DNA from: Siphonodentalium dalli
Lineage: Eukaryota > Mollusca > Scaphopoda > Gadilida > Siphonodentaliidae
DNA: 64,000 nucleotides
Direction: 5' to 3'
Assembly (NCBI GenBank): GCA_032622095.1
Contig: CP136061.1
Span: 115,392,754-115,456,753, forward strand
In this document: positions 1 through 10,891 of the stretch, piece by piece
Numbering within the stretch: the stretch's first letter is position 1
How the letters are laid out: every line of letters starts with the position of its first letter
The notes under the pieces: generated by a model
The model's input: only the letters and a program-made list of their open reading frames with translations
Told to the model about the DNA's origin: nothing
The model's database searches: none
Made by a program: the position numbers and the translations under genes

Positions 1-308
1 ACCAATAGTCTGACCGGGAAGCGAATGGGTATTACCCCGGACATACGTTGCAAGGCTCAGGCCGTATGAAGAACAGGGCTCAGAATTGGAGTTTCACAAA
101 AAAACTTAGTTTGAAGCCTGGAGTTCGAGATATCACCGACTAAGATGCAATAAGCCATGGCATTTTCCCCTGATGCCCGTTCCCAAATGTGGAAATGCCC
201 ACGAACACAGTTAAACCCAACTGACCAATCACAGGCTACTGAATCCATGACAGAAAGGCAGCCAGGAACCGAAATTCCCAATGTCATTGAGGTGGAAATC
301 CACAAAAA
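1..308. repeat. Direct repeat, copy 1 (flanks the foldback element)
   Basis: This stretch recurs in the same orientation at 6462-6758 with small indels; both begin 'accaatagtctgaccgggaa' and end near 'ggtggaaatccac'. It opens at the first base of the window, so its true left end is unseen. The two copies bracket the 5-kb foldback. It could be part of a larger element into which the foldback inserted, or a separate dispersed repeat. No coding content was recognised. Confidence 0.85.
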
Positions 309-690
309 AACAATATTTTCCTAAATAAGTAAAATATATATCTCCTAGAAGTATCTTGCCCACCTGAACTATATGGTATATTATATTATCCCAAGTAGGA
401 GGGGTTAACTCTCTGAGTTGAAAAAAAACGTACAAAATTCTATGGTACATATCTTCTGTCATGTTCATGACCCGTGTAATCACGTGATTTCTGACACGTA
501 GTGAAGTAATTGCCATATTTTTTATCCCCCAGTAGGACATTCCTCGTGAGCGGGGTGGGTGCGAAACCCTGGGAGGGAGCTCAGCGTTCAGTGGGCAAGA
601 TACTTCTAGGAGATATATATTTTACTTATTTAGGAAAATATTGTATCTCCGTCAAAGGTATCTTGCCCACTGAACTATATGGTAAAGCAT
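309..690. repeat. Imperfect inverted (hairpin) repeat
   Basis: About 60 bases at 311-372, reading through 'taaaatatatatctcctaga' and 'gtatcttgcccac', return as reverse complement at 589-645, and the 'gtatcttgcccactgaacta' part appears again at 659-680. The middle (375-530) is a dispersed repeat that is present in the opposite orientation at 10165-10345. It carries a CACGTG-containing palindrome near 481. A non-autonomous transposon is the best reading. Confidence 0.7.
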
Positions 691-1064
691 ATAATTTTCG
701 AACAGGTGGAGGCCACGAGGAAACAAAAACACTGCTATGCATCTGAATCAAAGAACTGGATTGACCTGATAACCTACAATATATACATATACATGCACAG
801 ACATATAGATATATATGTATATACATATATATATATATATATACACACATGCACAATAGGACCATAAGCCAATGTAATATTCCCATCCTAAAACTAATAC
901 CTGTCAGCAAGCTCAAACGAACAAAAAGTGGCCACTTAAGAGTTTAAGACCCCTGCAAGTAAAGTAAACAGCTTCAGAAGACATGGAGATGGATACGACA
1001 TTCGCATCGGAACTTAGGGCTAATAATGTATCAGCCGAGTACTTGCCGGGAAAGGTACGGGTAA
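691..1064. other. Non-genic stretch with TA-rich microsatellite
   Basis: No gene is seen. An irregular (TA)n/(CATA)n simple repeat fills about 778-850. The rest is unique-looking AT-rich sequence leading into the poly-C tract. Confidence 0.6.
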
Positions 1065-1078
1065 CACCCCCCCCCCCC

Positions 1079-1168
<90 letters not shown>
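1065..1168. repeat. Long poly(dC) tract
   Basis: The tract is a run of C broken only by one T at 1079, with 89 uninterrupted C from 1080 to 1168. The complementary strand is poly(dG). Such homopolymers can fold into G-quadruplex or i-motif structures and are hard to sequence, so the length in this assembly may not be exact. Confidence 0.95.
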
Positions 1169-1169
<1 letters not shown>

Positions 1170-1285
1170 AAAGGGGAGAAGCATCCATGTTCTAAGGAAA
1201 TGGAAATAGAAAAATACCCGTTGACAAGAAATCCCCAGCCGGGTATTATAGACCCAGGGATGGCTAAATACTAATACCGCACCTA

Positions 1286-3425
1286 ATAGTCCAGGAGATA
1301 TTGGTAGACCTCTGCACCCCCCCCCCAGGACTTAACTTCACCCGACTAATTTTCTTCCTTAAGGTCTCCTCTAATTTTTTTTACTTGTTAACAAGAAAAA
1401 AAAGTGGCCGCAGAGACTCCAGACAAGATGGCGTCCATCATGGCGGCCATTTTTTTAAAATGCACCAGGTCTCTTTGATCGCCATTATAGTAAAGATTAT
1501 AGCACATGCGGTCTTGTTTTCCGCTCGATTCGTTATGCTAATATACAATCCTTACAAATTAGCCAAAAACCGACCCCATAATCCAATATGGCCGCCAAGA
1601 TGGCCGCCGAAATGTGAAAATATGCTATTTTTCTGACATGTTACCACCTTTCGTTTGTCTCTGTGGGAAAATGTTAGAATTTTTGCGTCATGTTATACAT
1701 TTGTCATATAGAGGAGTCATTGGCGAACACATGGGGACCATAATATGCATTCATTGCGGGATATTTTTGTCCGATATCACATTTCCCCAAATGCCGGTAT
1801 CATAGGCCAAAGCCGAATCTCCGTTAATAACGCGATGTTATGTTTCGAATCAATGAATGTTATTGCTATTATAACAACACCCATGCATATAATATTTGCA
1901 GGAGACACTCGAGCTAGGATTCCTCTTATACCTGAGTTGAGGAATATTTACCCAAATCCAAGATGGCGGCCAAAATGGCCACCAGAAATAAATAATCGCC
2001 GAAAATCGCTGATTTTAACATCAGTGAGCATTATTGTCATGACAACTCCACACCTGCTTACTATTGTAAGATGGGAACACTTAGGCGAAGAACTTTCCTT
2101 GTACCATATCCAAATAAAAGTCCCCCAAATCCAAAATGGCGCCCACAATGGCGGACAGATTTTGAAAAATCACCGAAATTTCCCTCATATTCACATCATT
2201 GGGCATTATTGTCGAGACAACTCACCCATGCTTACAATTGAGTTTGTGAATACTGAGGAGAAGTAATTACATTACATCTCATGCAATAAATTATTTTCCA
2301 AATCAAAGATGGCGGCCAAAATGGCGACCGAAATTTGAAAACAAGTCTACATTACTTTACTTTCTTAGGATGGGCGTTATTGTTTCGCGATTTCTGTCCA
2401 CCATTACATGTTGATATGGAATAGTGACATGAAGTATTCATTAGGGTTTGGCAATTGATACTCACAGCCAAGATCGCTGCTATATTGGCGGCTAGAAATT
2501 GAAAAGAAATCGATATTTTCACATATTAATTTCAACTTTTTGTCATAATATCGGTATGTATGGACGAAACTGTACATAAACCATCTACTAGTTCAACTAT
2601 AAGGTAACAAAACGCATAACATAGCTCGTATCTTTCTGGAAAGATGAAAAACCACAATTAATATCGCGATGTGGCATTTCGAAATCCAGTCTCCACTTGG
2701 CGCCGATAATGGCCGTAAGCGTAAGTGCGCCGAATAGTTATATCAGAACAATTACATGATAACAGATTCTGATATGCCACGTCACGTCCATAATTATCTG
2801 TACCAGCTTCCATTTCTTTGTCTGAAAAATCTAGGTCGCTCACACCGACAAAGTATTCACCACTTCCTGGGAGTAGGGTCCCTCTAATCATAACGTTTCA
2901 AACAATTCATTTTCCGGTGTCTAGCTTACAGAAGGTCATCTCTATGTATGTGTCTCATACCCCATGGGATAATGACATGTCACCTGGCGAACCAGTTAGC
3001 TAGTCACTTCTCAATAGATGGTTCGTCAACTCACAAACTCAGCGAACGCATTGGCATATGTGGACAACTTCGACAGTGTTTCGAAGGTTGCTAGCTGTCT
3101 CATTCCCTTGGACAGATGTCTATCTGCTAAGGAGAAGACCCTAGTGTACAGACTACCCACACTTCTTGACCATTATCCGAAGCAAACTGTGTGACGCCCC
3201 GCAGTTGTCTCGTCGAATATCTCCCAGCAGAGAAGAACAATGCTCGCGGTGATAGTTTGTGGACATGCGCCATGATAGTGGGAATGAAATGGGCCACTGT
3301 ATACACCACCCCTACACCTGGTGCATGTTTAAGATATCGAATGTCGTGCGTGTCGGTTTTATTCGGTGTGGTAAGATTGTATTTCCACATCCGTTTCGAA
3401 GCCTTTCTGATTCAACTACGTACAC
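1286..3425 (+). repeat. Foldback copy 1, left arm
   Basis: Pairs with 6248-3985. It contains several diverged units of roughly 150-200 bases, each with 'caagatggcggcc' or 'aaatggccgcc' words (about 1435, 1588, 1960, 2135, 2308, 2470). Open frames in this arm that repeat tryptophan/proline-rich words reflect the GGC repeats rather than a recognised protein. Confidence 0.85.
3018..3194 (+). other. Short conserved frame inside the foldback arm (58 codons)
   Basis: An ATG-to-TGA frame starts MVRQLTNSANALAYVDN and ends DHYPKQTV. The homologous segment in foldback copy 2 (from the ATG at 41306) starts MVSQFTNSANALPYL and, after a frameshift, ends DHYPKKSL at the matching stop. A third version lies reversed in the right arm of copy 1 (about 4419 downwards), starting MVHQFTYSSNAL. 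No family is recognised. It could be a fossil of an element-encoded protein or a chance frame kept by nucleotide similarity. Confidence 0.3.
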
Positions 3426-3984
3426 TTTTGTCTGGATAATAATATGCTAGCCTCCCTCAAAACAGTCGGATGGACTAAAGGATAATGTCTTTATAGCATG
3501 AATGTATGCGTGTTTTGTTATCCTCTCTCGGGGTTAGTGTCAGTATGTGGGCGGTATTATCCAAGAAAATGTCAGGAACTGTGGTGCATTTATTTCACTA
3601 TGTATTTAAAGAACAATTTACAGTCTCGATGGCAATGGCTGTGGCCGTTGGGGAACGCGACCTTTATGATCATATAGCTTTATATATATAACTTTAGAAT
3701 ATAGTAGTTAATGTCTCATGCAGGAAAATGGTCGCATTGGTGATGTTACCAAGAAATCACTTGGTGTACCAACGTTTGTTGAACTGAATGCAAGAGCTCA
3801 TCAAAGTAACATTCCTCTGGATGTTCTTCGCGTTGAACATTTCACCCTTTTGTTGATGGCATTTGTACTTTCTTGAACCATACCACCCAGCGTGAGTATG
3901 ACATATCAACCAACTATCAAAGGTATCGCCTTTAAGACTACACCCCAGTCTTGGTGGGGCTTATACAGCAGTAGCCAATGGCAT
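3426..3984. other. Foldback spacer
   Basis: This segment lies between the two arms and shows no clear pairing with either. No transposase-like or otherwise recognisable frame is seen; the longest frames are about 60 codons and unremarkable. Confidence 0.5.
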
Positions 3985-6248
3985 ACTCCTGGTCCAGTTG
4001 TTTAAGAACGGCTTCCAAACGGATGGTGACATACAATCTTAGCATACAAGGAAAGCAAAGCCACACATGAGATCCTGTCTGAATCTAAAACATAACAAAA
4101 TAAGGGGCGGTGCAGTCATGGTCCAATTTCATTTCCACTATCATGATACATACCCACAAACTAGCACCGTGTGTATTGTTATCATCTGCTTGGATCTGTT
4201 CGGTGAGACGATTGCTGGACGCCAACAAGCTTGTTCTTATGATCATGTTCAAGGAGTTTGGGTATATTATGAATTATGGTCTTCTACGCCTTAGCAGAAA
4301 TGCATCCGTCAAATGTCGGGCTTTCAACATTCGAAGCCATATACAGAAGTTGTCCGGGTACGTCAGTGCATTAGATGAGTATGTGAATTGATGAACCATA
4401 TATTGAGAAGTGGCTCTTTGTGAAGATCACCAGGTGTACACGTTGTTAACCCCATTAGGTCACCAAAGCTGACAATACGCAGATAGATAGGTCCTTCTGA
4501 AATCTAGTATACGCATCGACCGAATACCTGTATAGTGTATCGCAAAAGATGACACATATACCCCATATGTAGCATCTGAATTATACCATAAGCTATACCA
4601 CGAATGAAGCTCGCTAAGAATTCCAAGCTTTCGAAACCAACACGTGAGCTGGACACCGGCATATGTATTGTTTGAAACATTCCGATTAGTGGCACACTCC
4701 TACAAAGAAGAGTAGTGAACTGTTGTTGTGAGTGAGATAGATTAATCTGACGAAGAGACGGAAACGAGTCTAGATAATGCTGAATGTGGCAATTCAGAAT
4801 AAGCTCAGGTACTGATGTTTTGATTCTTGGAAGTCATAATATGACTATTCGGCGCACCTATATATGAGCCCTTAGTGGAGAATGGTTTTTGAAATGCCAC
4901 ATTGCGATTGTGGGTTTTCATCCTTCCAAAAGGCTACGACTTACATTGGAACTAATATATGGCTTATATTATGTACCGTTTCGTTTATACAAATCAATAT
5001 TATGACAAAAAGTTGATATTAGTATGTGATAATATCGGCTTCTTTTCAATTTCTGCCCGCCAGTTGGCCGCCATATTGACTGTGAGTATCACTTGCCAAA
5101 CCCTAATGAATAATTCATACATATCAACATGTAATGGTGGGTAGAAATCGCGAAACAATAACGCCCATCCTAAGAAAGTAAAGTAATGTAGACTTGTTTT
5201 CAAATTTCGGTCGCCATTTTGGCCGCCATCTTCGATTTGGAAAACCATTTCTTGCATGAGATGTAAGGTAATTACTTCAGCTCAGTATTTACAACTCAAC
5301 TGTACGCATGGGTGGAGTTGTCTCGACAATAATGCCCAATGATGTGAATATGAGGGAATTTCGGTGATTTTTCAAAATCTGTCCGCCATTGTGGGCGCCA
5401 TTTTGGATTTGGGGGACTTTTATTTGGATATGGTACAAGAAAGTTCTTCGCCTAAGTGTTCCCAACTTACAATAGTAAGCAGGTGTGGAGTTGTAATGAC
5501 AATAATGCTCACTGATGTTAAAATCAGCGATTTTCGGCGATTTTTTATTTCTGGTAGCCATTTTGGCCGCCATCTTGGATTTGGGTAAATATTCCTCAAC
5601 TCAGGTATAAGAGGAATCCTAGCTCGAGTATCTCCTGCAAATATATATGCATGGGTGTTGTTATAATAGCAATAACATTCATTGATTCGAAACATAACAT
5701 CGCGTTATTAACGGAGATTCGGCTTTGACCTATGATACCGGCATTTGGGAAAACGTGATATCGGACAAAAATATCCCGCAATGAATGCATATTATGGTCC
5801 CCATGTGTTCGCCAATGACTCCTCTATATGATAAATGTATAACATGACGCAAACATTCTAACATTTTCCCACAGAGACAAACGAAAGGTGGTAACATGTC
5901 AGAAAAATAGCATATTTTCACATTTCGGCGGCCATCTTGGTCGCCATATTGGATTATGGGGTCGGATTTTTGGCTAATTTATAAGGGTTGTATATTAGCA
6001 TAACGAATCGAGCGGGAAACAAGACCGCATGTGCTATCATCTTTACTATAATGGCGATCAAAGAGACCTGGTGCATTTAAAAAAAATGGCCGCCATGATG
6101 GACGCCATCTTGTCTGGAGTCTCTGCAGCCACTTTTTTTTCTTGTTAACAAGTGAAAAAAATTAGAGGAGACCTTAAGGATGAAAATTAGTGGGGTGAAG
6201 TTAAGTCCTGGGGGGGGTGCAGAGGTCTACCAATATCTCCTGGACTAT
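3985..6248 (-). repeat. Foldback copy 1, right arm
   Basis: Reverse complement of 1286-3425. The outer 1.3 kb (about 4950-6248) is very close to the left arm; the inner part (3985-4950) is clearly more diverged and carries indels. That gradient suggests recent homogenisation or stronger constraint of the outer arms. Confidence 0.85.
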
Positions 6249-6461
6249 AACAGGCTAACCCAGGCAGCAAAAGCCGCAAGTAATAACGAAACCCCCCCTT
6301 AAAAACAATAGAACCAACCCCCGAACCAATCTTGAGTGGGTTGGGCCGTGTCCCAGTACACGATGAGAGCCCGATGAAAAACCAGCTGCAAGCTCCCAAG
6401 AAAGGGCCCGACACCAACTACTTGGAGACATGCCATTGTCGATAAGGAGGAGGTATCATTG

Positions 6462-6758
6462 ACCAATAGTCTGACCGGGAAGCGAATGGGTATTACACAG
6501 ACATACGTTGCAAGGCTCAGGCCGTATGAAGAACAAGGCTCAGAATTGGAGTTTCACAGCAGAAAACTTAGTTTGAAGCCTGGAGTTCGAGATATGACCG
6601 ACTAAGATGCAATAAGCCATGTCATTTTTCCCTGATGACGTTCCCAAATGTGGAAATGCCCACCAACACAGTTAAACCCAACTGACCAATCACAGGCTAC
6701 TGAATCCATGACAGAAAGGCAGAAATTCCAATGTCGTTAAGGTGGAAATCCACAAAAA
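6462..6758. repeat. Direct repeat, copy 2
   Basis: Same orientation and nearly the same sequence as 1-308, with several small deletions (for example 'attacacagaca' where copy 1 has 'attaccccggacata'). The two copies part company at about 6758, where copy 1 enters the hairpin repeat. Confidence 0.85.
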
Positions 6759-7915
6759 CAAAAATTGGACTAACGATGCATCAGGATTGTGGCACAAACC
6801 CAAAACCAGCAGAAACCGACGGCAGGTATGTAATGAAAAGCAGACCAAGGGCCACCGTGCCCCAACTGTTCGAGCTCTGCTGACTGGTCCCCGACGAGAT
6901 CACAGGCGCAAGATATCCCTTCTGGTAAGGATGGGGTGCCCTTTCAATGGGACCCTGTTCCGAAGACAACCATCGCCCGAAGTGCGAATCGAGAGGGCGG
7001 ATCATATGATCTGGCATCCGACACCCAATGCTAATGAATCTCGCACGAGGAGAAGCATCTGGCAAGAATTTTCATCCGGCTTTATGAAGTGTGCCAAACA
7101 CGATTCATATGCTGCCCCACAGGTGCAACATTATCCTGCCTTGGCAATCGCTGAGGTCAGCAAAGGACCTGGCTTAGTATGTTAAATGAGCACTAGGCGA
7201 ATCAAGCACTATCAGGGAAAACAAAACCATTATGTACCGACAACCGAGCCCATAAGAAGAATGACGTATTAGACGCAAAGGCCGATATCACAGAAGCCAT
7301 TTCGTTCTTCTTTTCCATGCTGCTAATACGCCGTGTTGCCCATTAAGCCCGAGGGGGGTACTGAACTAGACCTCATGTCAACAGTGTTCTGAAATTGAGC
7401 ATATGTCGAACCATGGATAATGGACTCATCTATGTATGACTGGACAACAAAAGTGAAATCCATGTTGAGTTAGCACTGAAAGCAACCTGAAGACAAAATA
7501 TATGTCATTCGTATCTATTACGGAAACACAGCGAGGTCGGAGATAAAGCATGTATGCTTGTTTATCTCTGATTCTTGCGTCCCAAATCGAGATGTAAATA
7601 TTTACCCTTTCGAGCACCCGAACCAGTCCAGAACACGTCTTAAAAGTCAGGAAAATGAAAGGGCGAGAGTCATATACTAATCTAGTGATATGAATGACTA
7701 TAGACATTATCCAGCAAAGCCCATGACCACAAAAGAGCTGGATGGAACATGGAAAGAAGCAACAACTTATAAAGCAAGAAGTTGAACACATCCCAAACCG
7801 AGAACAGTAAAATGGTTGAATACCTCTCAGGATGGTCGAACCCAGGTCGCCAAGTGTGCAGTCCGATGGCATAACCACCCAGCTCTTGACGACGTTAGCC
7901 ATGCAACTTGTATCC
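6759..7915. other. Non-genic stretch, old repeat-like sequence
   Basis: Somewhat richer in GC than its surroundings. It has open frames of up to about 150 codons on both strands (plus 6742-7185, minus 7426-7902). None carries a recognised motif or splice context, so I do not call a gene. It may be the body of a decayed element that includes the direct repeat. Confidence 0.4.
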
Positions 7916-9400
7916 TATTTCCTCATTTGACTGTCCCAGGGTATGCCAACAGTCGTCCCGTAGTATCCGACTTGGAGTCCCTGTCGATAGTCCAGGAAGC
8001 CCACCAAATGCGGCCAATACGTTCGATGGGTAGCCCCAACCCGCGACCTGTTTGGTGGGACTATTGTCCTGAGCGCTAATTACGCCAATGAAGGGAACAC
8101 TATACATCGACAAGTGACAGTGTCCTGGTCGTAAAGGTTTCTATCTCTTCCTTGGAACCCTCGAAACAAGGGAAAGCACTCTGATGTTCTGTTAAATTGT
8201 AAATGATTGTAGAACAATGCTATCAAATCATGTCAATCTAAGGTTATTTGCTAATCAAAATTCGACATTAATTTTCTTCCTGCGCTTGGCTGCATCAGAG
8301 AACACTGAACAACTAACTGAGCTCCCTCGTAAGCGCATGTAAAGGTGACCCGAAAGGAATGTCGAAAGCCCTTTCACCTCATGCTGGAGCGACTGCTCGA
8401 TCTGATCCCGATCTCCATCCGTCGAAGCCGGCGATGGGGTGTTAACAGCACAATACACCACGACAAGCTTCATTTCTAATTGCATACATGTGAGATCTGG
8501 TCATTGGGGACCCCGGAGAAATGTCCAGATCCTGTACATCTCGGGGATGGAGCAGCAGCTCGACCGATCCCGATATCCAACCGACCGAACTGGCGATGGG
8601 AGGTTAGTAGGTACCAGTTCCCAAGCAAGCTTCCTGCTATACTGGCGTCAGGGAATAAGATCTTTGGTTTTCAGTTAAAATCAAACCCGAAGTTACTGGC
8701 AGCTGTTGGCCAGAATGCAGCCAGTAACCTGTCTGCCAAGCCCCCGGAGGTGGTGGCTTATAATAAGGAGGAAACAAGCCTGTGAACTGTGATCCCATTC
8801 CAAGCCCAGCTGGGGCAGAAGGCATGGAGGATAAACTTTCAGGTGCCAAATAATAGCGTAAACGTAATAATTTTTTTAGAGAAAATGTCTCCTAATTTGA
8901 ATTGAGACAAAGCAAAATGGCCATTCTACTAGTAATTTTAGCCCAAATTCCCACACACTATTATCATAAGGCACCGGAGAGCCTGGTCAGGGTGTATCCC
9001 TCAGCCGCGCTGACCCCGAGATGACAACTTGTAGCGATGGACGGTGTGTGTCGAGTGTTAGTAGAGCTGAATCACAGCCGTCCTGGGCACGCCAACCGTC
9101 GACCCGAGGAAGCAGATTGACGTCCCGTTCGATAGTCCAGGGAGCGCACCAACTGTGACTAATGGGTTCGATGGGTAGCCCCAACCCGCACACTGTTTGG
9201 TGTGACTATCGCCCCGAGTGCTAATTACGCCAATTAGAGGAACACGATATATCGGCAAGCATCAGTGTCCTAGGGGAAGCAACTCGTGGGAGCTACGGGT
9301 TCGATGGGTAGCCCCAACCCGCGTCCTGTGTGGTGTGACTATCGCTAAGAATGCTAATTACGCCAATTAGAGGAACCCTATATATCGACTTTCGTTCTCT
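7916..9400. repeat. Three diverged copies of a GC-richer repeat
   Basis: A unit containing 'cgatgggtagccccaacccg' followed by 'gctaattacgccaat' occurs at about 8020-8110, 9168-9256 and 9300-9392. The first two copies share a further 100 bases upstream ('tagtccagg..gc..caccaa'). A separate doublet with 'tggcgatggg' and 'caagctt' lies at about 8385-8475 and 8550-8635. These look like internal repeats of a large decayed element. No coding gene is recognised. Confidence 0.65.
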
Positions 9401-9671
9401 ACTCTTGGGACCTCGAAACGAGGGAAGCGACTTCAAGGGGAGCTACGGGGAAGGCGATTCATGAACCTGGTCTTACCTCGATTAGCAGTCCTGTGAAAGT
9501 AATTAATGTGATTGCGAACAATCACAAATACACCTGTTGTGTTATGTTACCATGCCTGTGGCAACCAAGGCAGTAAATCATCCAGGGTGAAAAAGGTTCA
9601 AATTGACATTCAGGATTTTACAATCCTATCAGCCTATTTCACGAGCGTTTAAACACTGCTTTTTCCGTCAG

Positions 9672-9736
9672 TTGTACACCAGACAATGATTGTCAACGTC
9701 TAAAGAAAGCCGTCAAACGAAAAAATGAACTCGAAA
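9672..9736 (+). CDS. Possible small exon of an unidentified plus-strand gene
   Basis: A 65-nt segment is flanked by a good acceptor (pyrimidine run 'ctttttccgtcag') and a consensus donor (GTAAGT at 9737). It is open in one frame: one leading base, 21 codons reading CTPDNDCQRLKKAVKRKNEL plus one more residue, and one trailing base. The product is charged and helix-like. No partner exons were found on the plus strand nearby, and no family is recognised. The evidence is splice-site quality and an open frame only, so it may be chance. Confidence 0.3.
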
Positions 9737-10164
9737 GTAAGTCACCTAATTTCGTGATACCTTTAACCACCGTCAACGCACGTGGTAACTTAAATAACAC
9801 GTCACCTGTATGCCATAGATTTGTTATAAAGAAAACGATCAGCGTCTTTAGTCATATCCAATGGTGCCTCGAATGTTCTGCCTTTAATAGGCCAGAAACA
9901 CTGCATATTGTCTGCATAGACAACGGATATTAAATCATTGACCGATTAAAATTATGGAAGACAAAGTCGGTTAAAACGAAATGAGTCATCCGATTCCGAT
10001 ATTATATTCGGAACAAACCGCGTAATCTTTATGTGAATTGTACATAATTTTCAACTATAAGCAAAGAAATAATGTTGTTTGTATGATACAAAAACAAAAC
10101 TGTTTTTGCTATACAAAAAACTGCAACTTAGCTTCGTAGGAAGGTCGTCCTTCCAGGCAGGAGG

Positions 10165-10345
10165 GATAAAAAATATGGCGAATACTTCACTACGTGTCAG
10201 AAATCACGTGATTACACGTGTCATGAACATGACAGAGGATATGTACCATAGAATTTTCGTACCGTTTTTTCAACTCGGAGAGTTAACCCCTCCTACCTTG
10301 GGATATATACTATATAGTTCAGTGGGCAAGATACCTTTGACGGAG
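10165..10345. repeat. Dispersed repeat, reverse copy of 360-530
   Basis: Reverse complement of the middle of the hairpin repeat near the left edge, including the CACGTG palindrome and the 'gtgggcaagatacctttgac' end. It is cut by the MITE that follows at 10348. The reading frame across the repeat (LRVRNHVITRVMNMTEDMY in both copies) is nearly unchanged, which fits recent common origin as well as coding. Confidence 0.75.
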
Positions 10346-10347
10346 AT

Positions 10348-10545
10348 AATAGACTCCTTAACCACAGCAGAATTATGGGTAATTTTTCAGGATTTAGTTG
10401 GAAATATGGCTTGTTGCCATTCATCAGAAAGCTCTCACTGAGAGCTTTCCGGTGAATGGCAACAAGCCATATTCCAACTAAATCCTGAAAAATTACCCAT
10501 AATTCTGCTGTGGTTAAGGAGTCGATTATTTAGGGCATTAGTGTA
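10348..10545. mobile_element. Hairpin MITE (TACAGTAATGCCC family), copy A
   Basis: An almost perfect palindrome of about 200 bases, with arms such as 'atggcttgttgccattcatc' around a loop of a few bases near 10440. The right terminus matches the family end; the left terminus is lost where it abuts the older repeat. The right end lies 11 nt inside the intron downstream of the RhoGAP exon at 10557-10891. Confidence 0.9.
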
Positions 10546-10556
10546 GCCATACTTAC

Positions 10557-10891
10557 GAGGTATAATTGCATGTGACGGGTAAAGATACTGGAACTCGTTT
10601 GTTTCTTTGAAGTCGATGCCTGTGTGGGTGGTCCGTGTGAAGTATTCGATGTTCTCTTCGCCGAACAGTCGACTGACACCAAAGTTCTCGATTAGAAATT
10701 GCATAAGTTTGCTGGCGCTTTCGACCTTGGCGGGGTCTGTTGCACAGGTATGGAACATGCTGCCGGCGACGCTGCGAGATAATGCCTCCAACGTCATAAA
10801 GTTTATTTGGGAATGATTGACAATACGAAACCAGGTTCCAAACAGCAAAGTCAACAACTGTTGATGACCTTTCGACAAACTTATTATAAAT
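10557..10891 (-). CDS. RhoGAP-domain protein, exon d (C-terminal half of the domain)
   Basis: This exon supplies the last helices of a RhoGAP domain, the module that speeds GTP hydrolysis by Rho-family GTPases in the cytosol. It has one leading base, 111 codons and one trailing base. It lies between an acceptor 'caatattttag' and a consensus donor GTAAGT (10556-10551). Residues 2-20 read IISLSKGHQQLLTLLFGTW. The helix INFMTLEALSRSVAGSMF (29-46) matches the family signature around the catalytic asparagine (usually NxMxxxxLA), followed by KLMQFLIENF (61-70) and LFGEEN (75-80). The leading base completes the codon left open by exon c, so the join is in phase. The tail after residue 90 lies beyond the domain. 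Further 3' exons must exist but were not found. RhoGAP identity is firm; the subfamily is not. Confidence 0.85.

Larger units (their letters stand above)
1286..6248. mobile_element. Foldback-type transposon, copy 1 (about 5 kb)
   Basis: Nearly the whole element is a giant inverted repeat. The left arm (1286-3425) and right arm (3985-6248) are reverse complements, most similar at the outer ends ('atagtccaggagatattggt' at both termini) and more diverged towards a spacer of about 560 bases. The arms hold repeated motifs of the type AAGATGGCGGCC. No transposase was recognised. No clear target-site duplication was found. A related, more degraded copy lies at 37720-42969. Foldback architecture is seen directly; mobility is inferred from the second copy. 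Confidence 0.85.

Noticed and set aside
913-1195. Polyglycine and polyproline frames of 70-90 codons
   Set aside because: They are translations of the poly-C tract and have no other support.
1745-2266. Frame of 173 codons in the foldback arm with repeated RWRPKWPPE words
   Set aside because: It follows the GGCGGCC repeats, recurs in broken form in the other arm and shows no known domain.
7426-7902. Minus-strand frame of 158 codons rich in cysteine and hydrophobic residues
   Set aside because: No motif, no splice or promoter context, overlaps old repeat sequence; a chance frame is as likely.
7916-9400. tRNA-derived SINE because of 'gggttcgatgggtagcccc'
   Set aside because: The box B-like word lacks a box A at the right distance, and no tRNA-like fold could be drawn.
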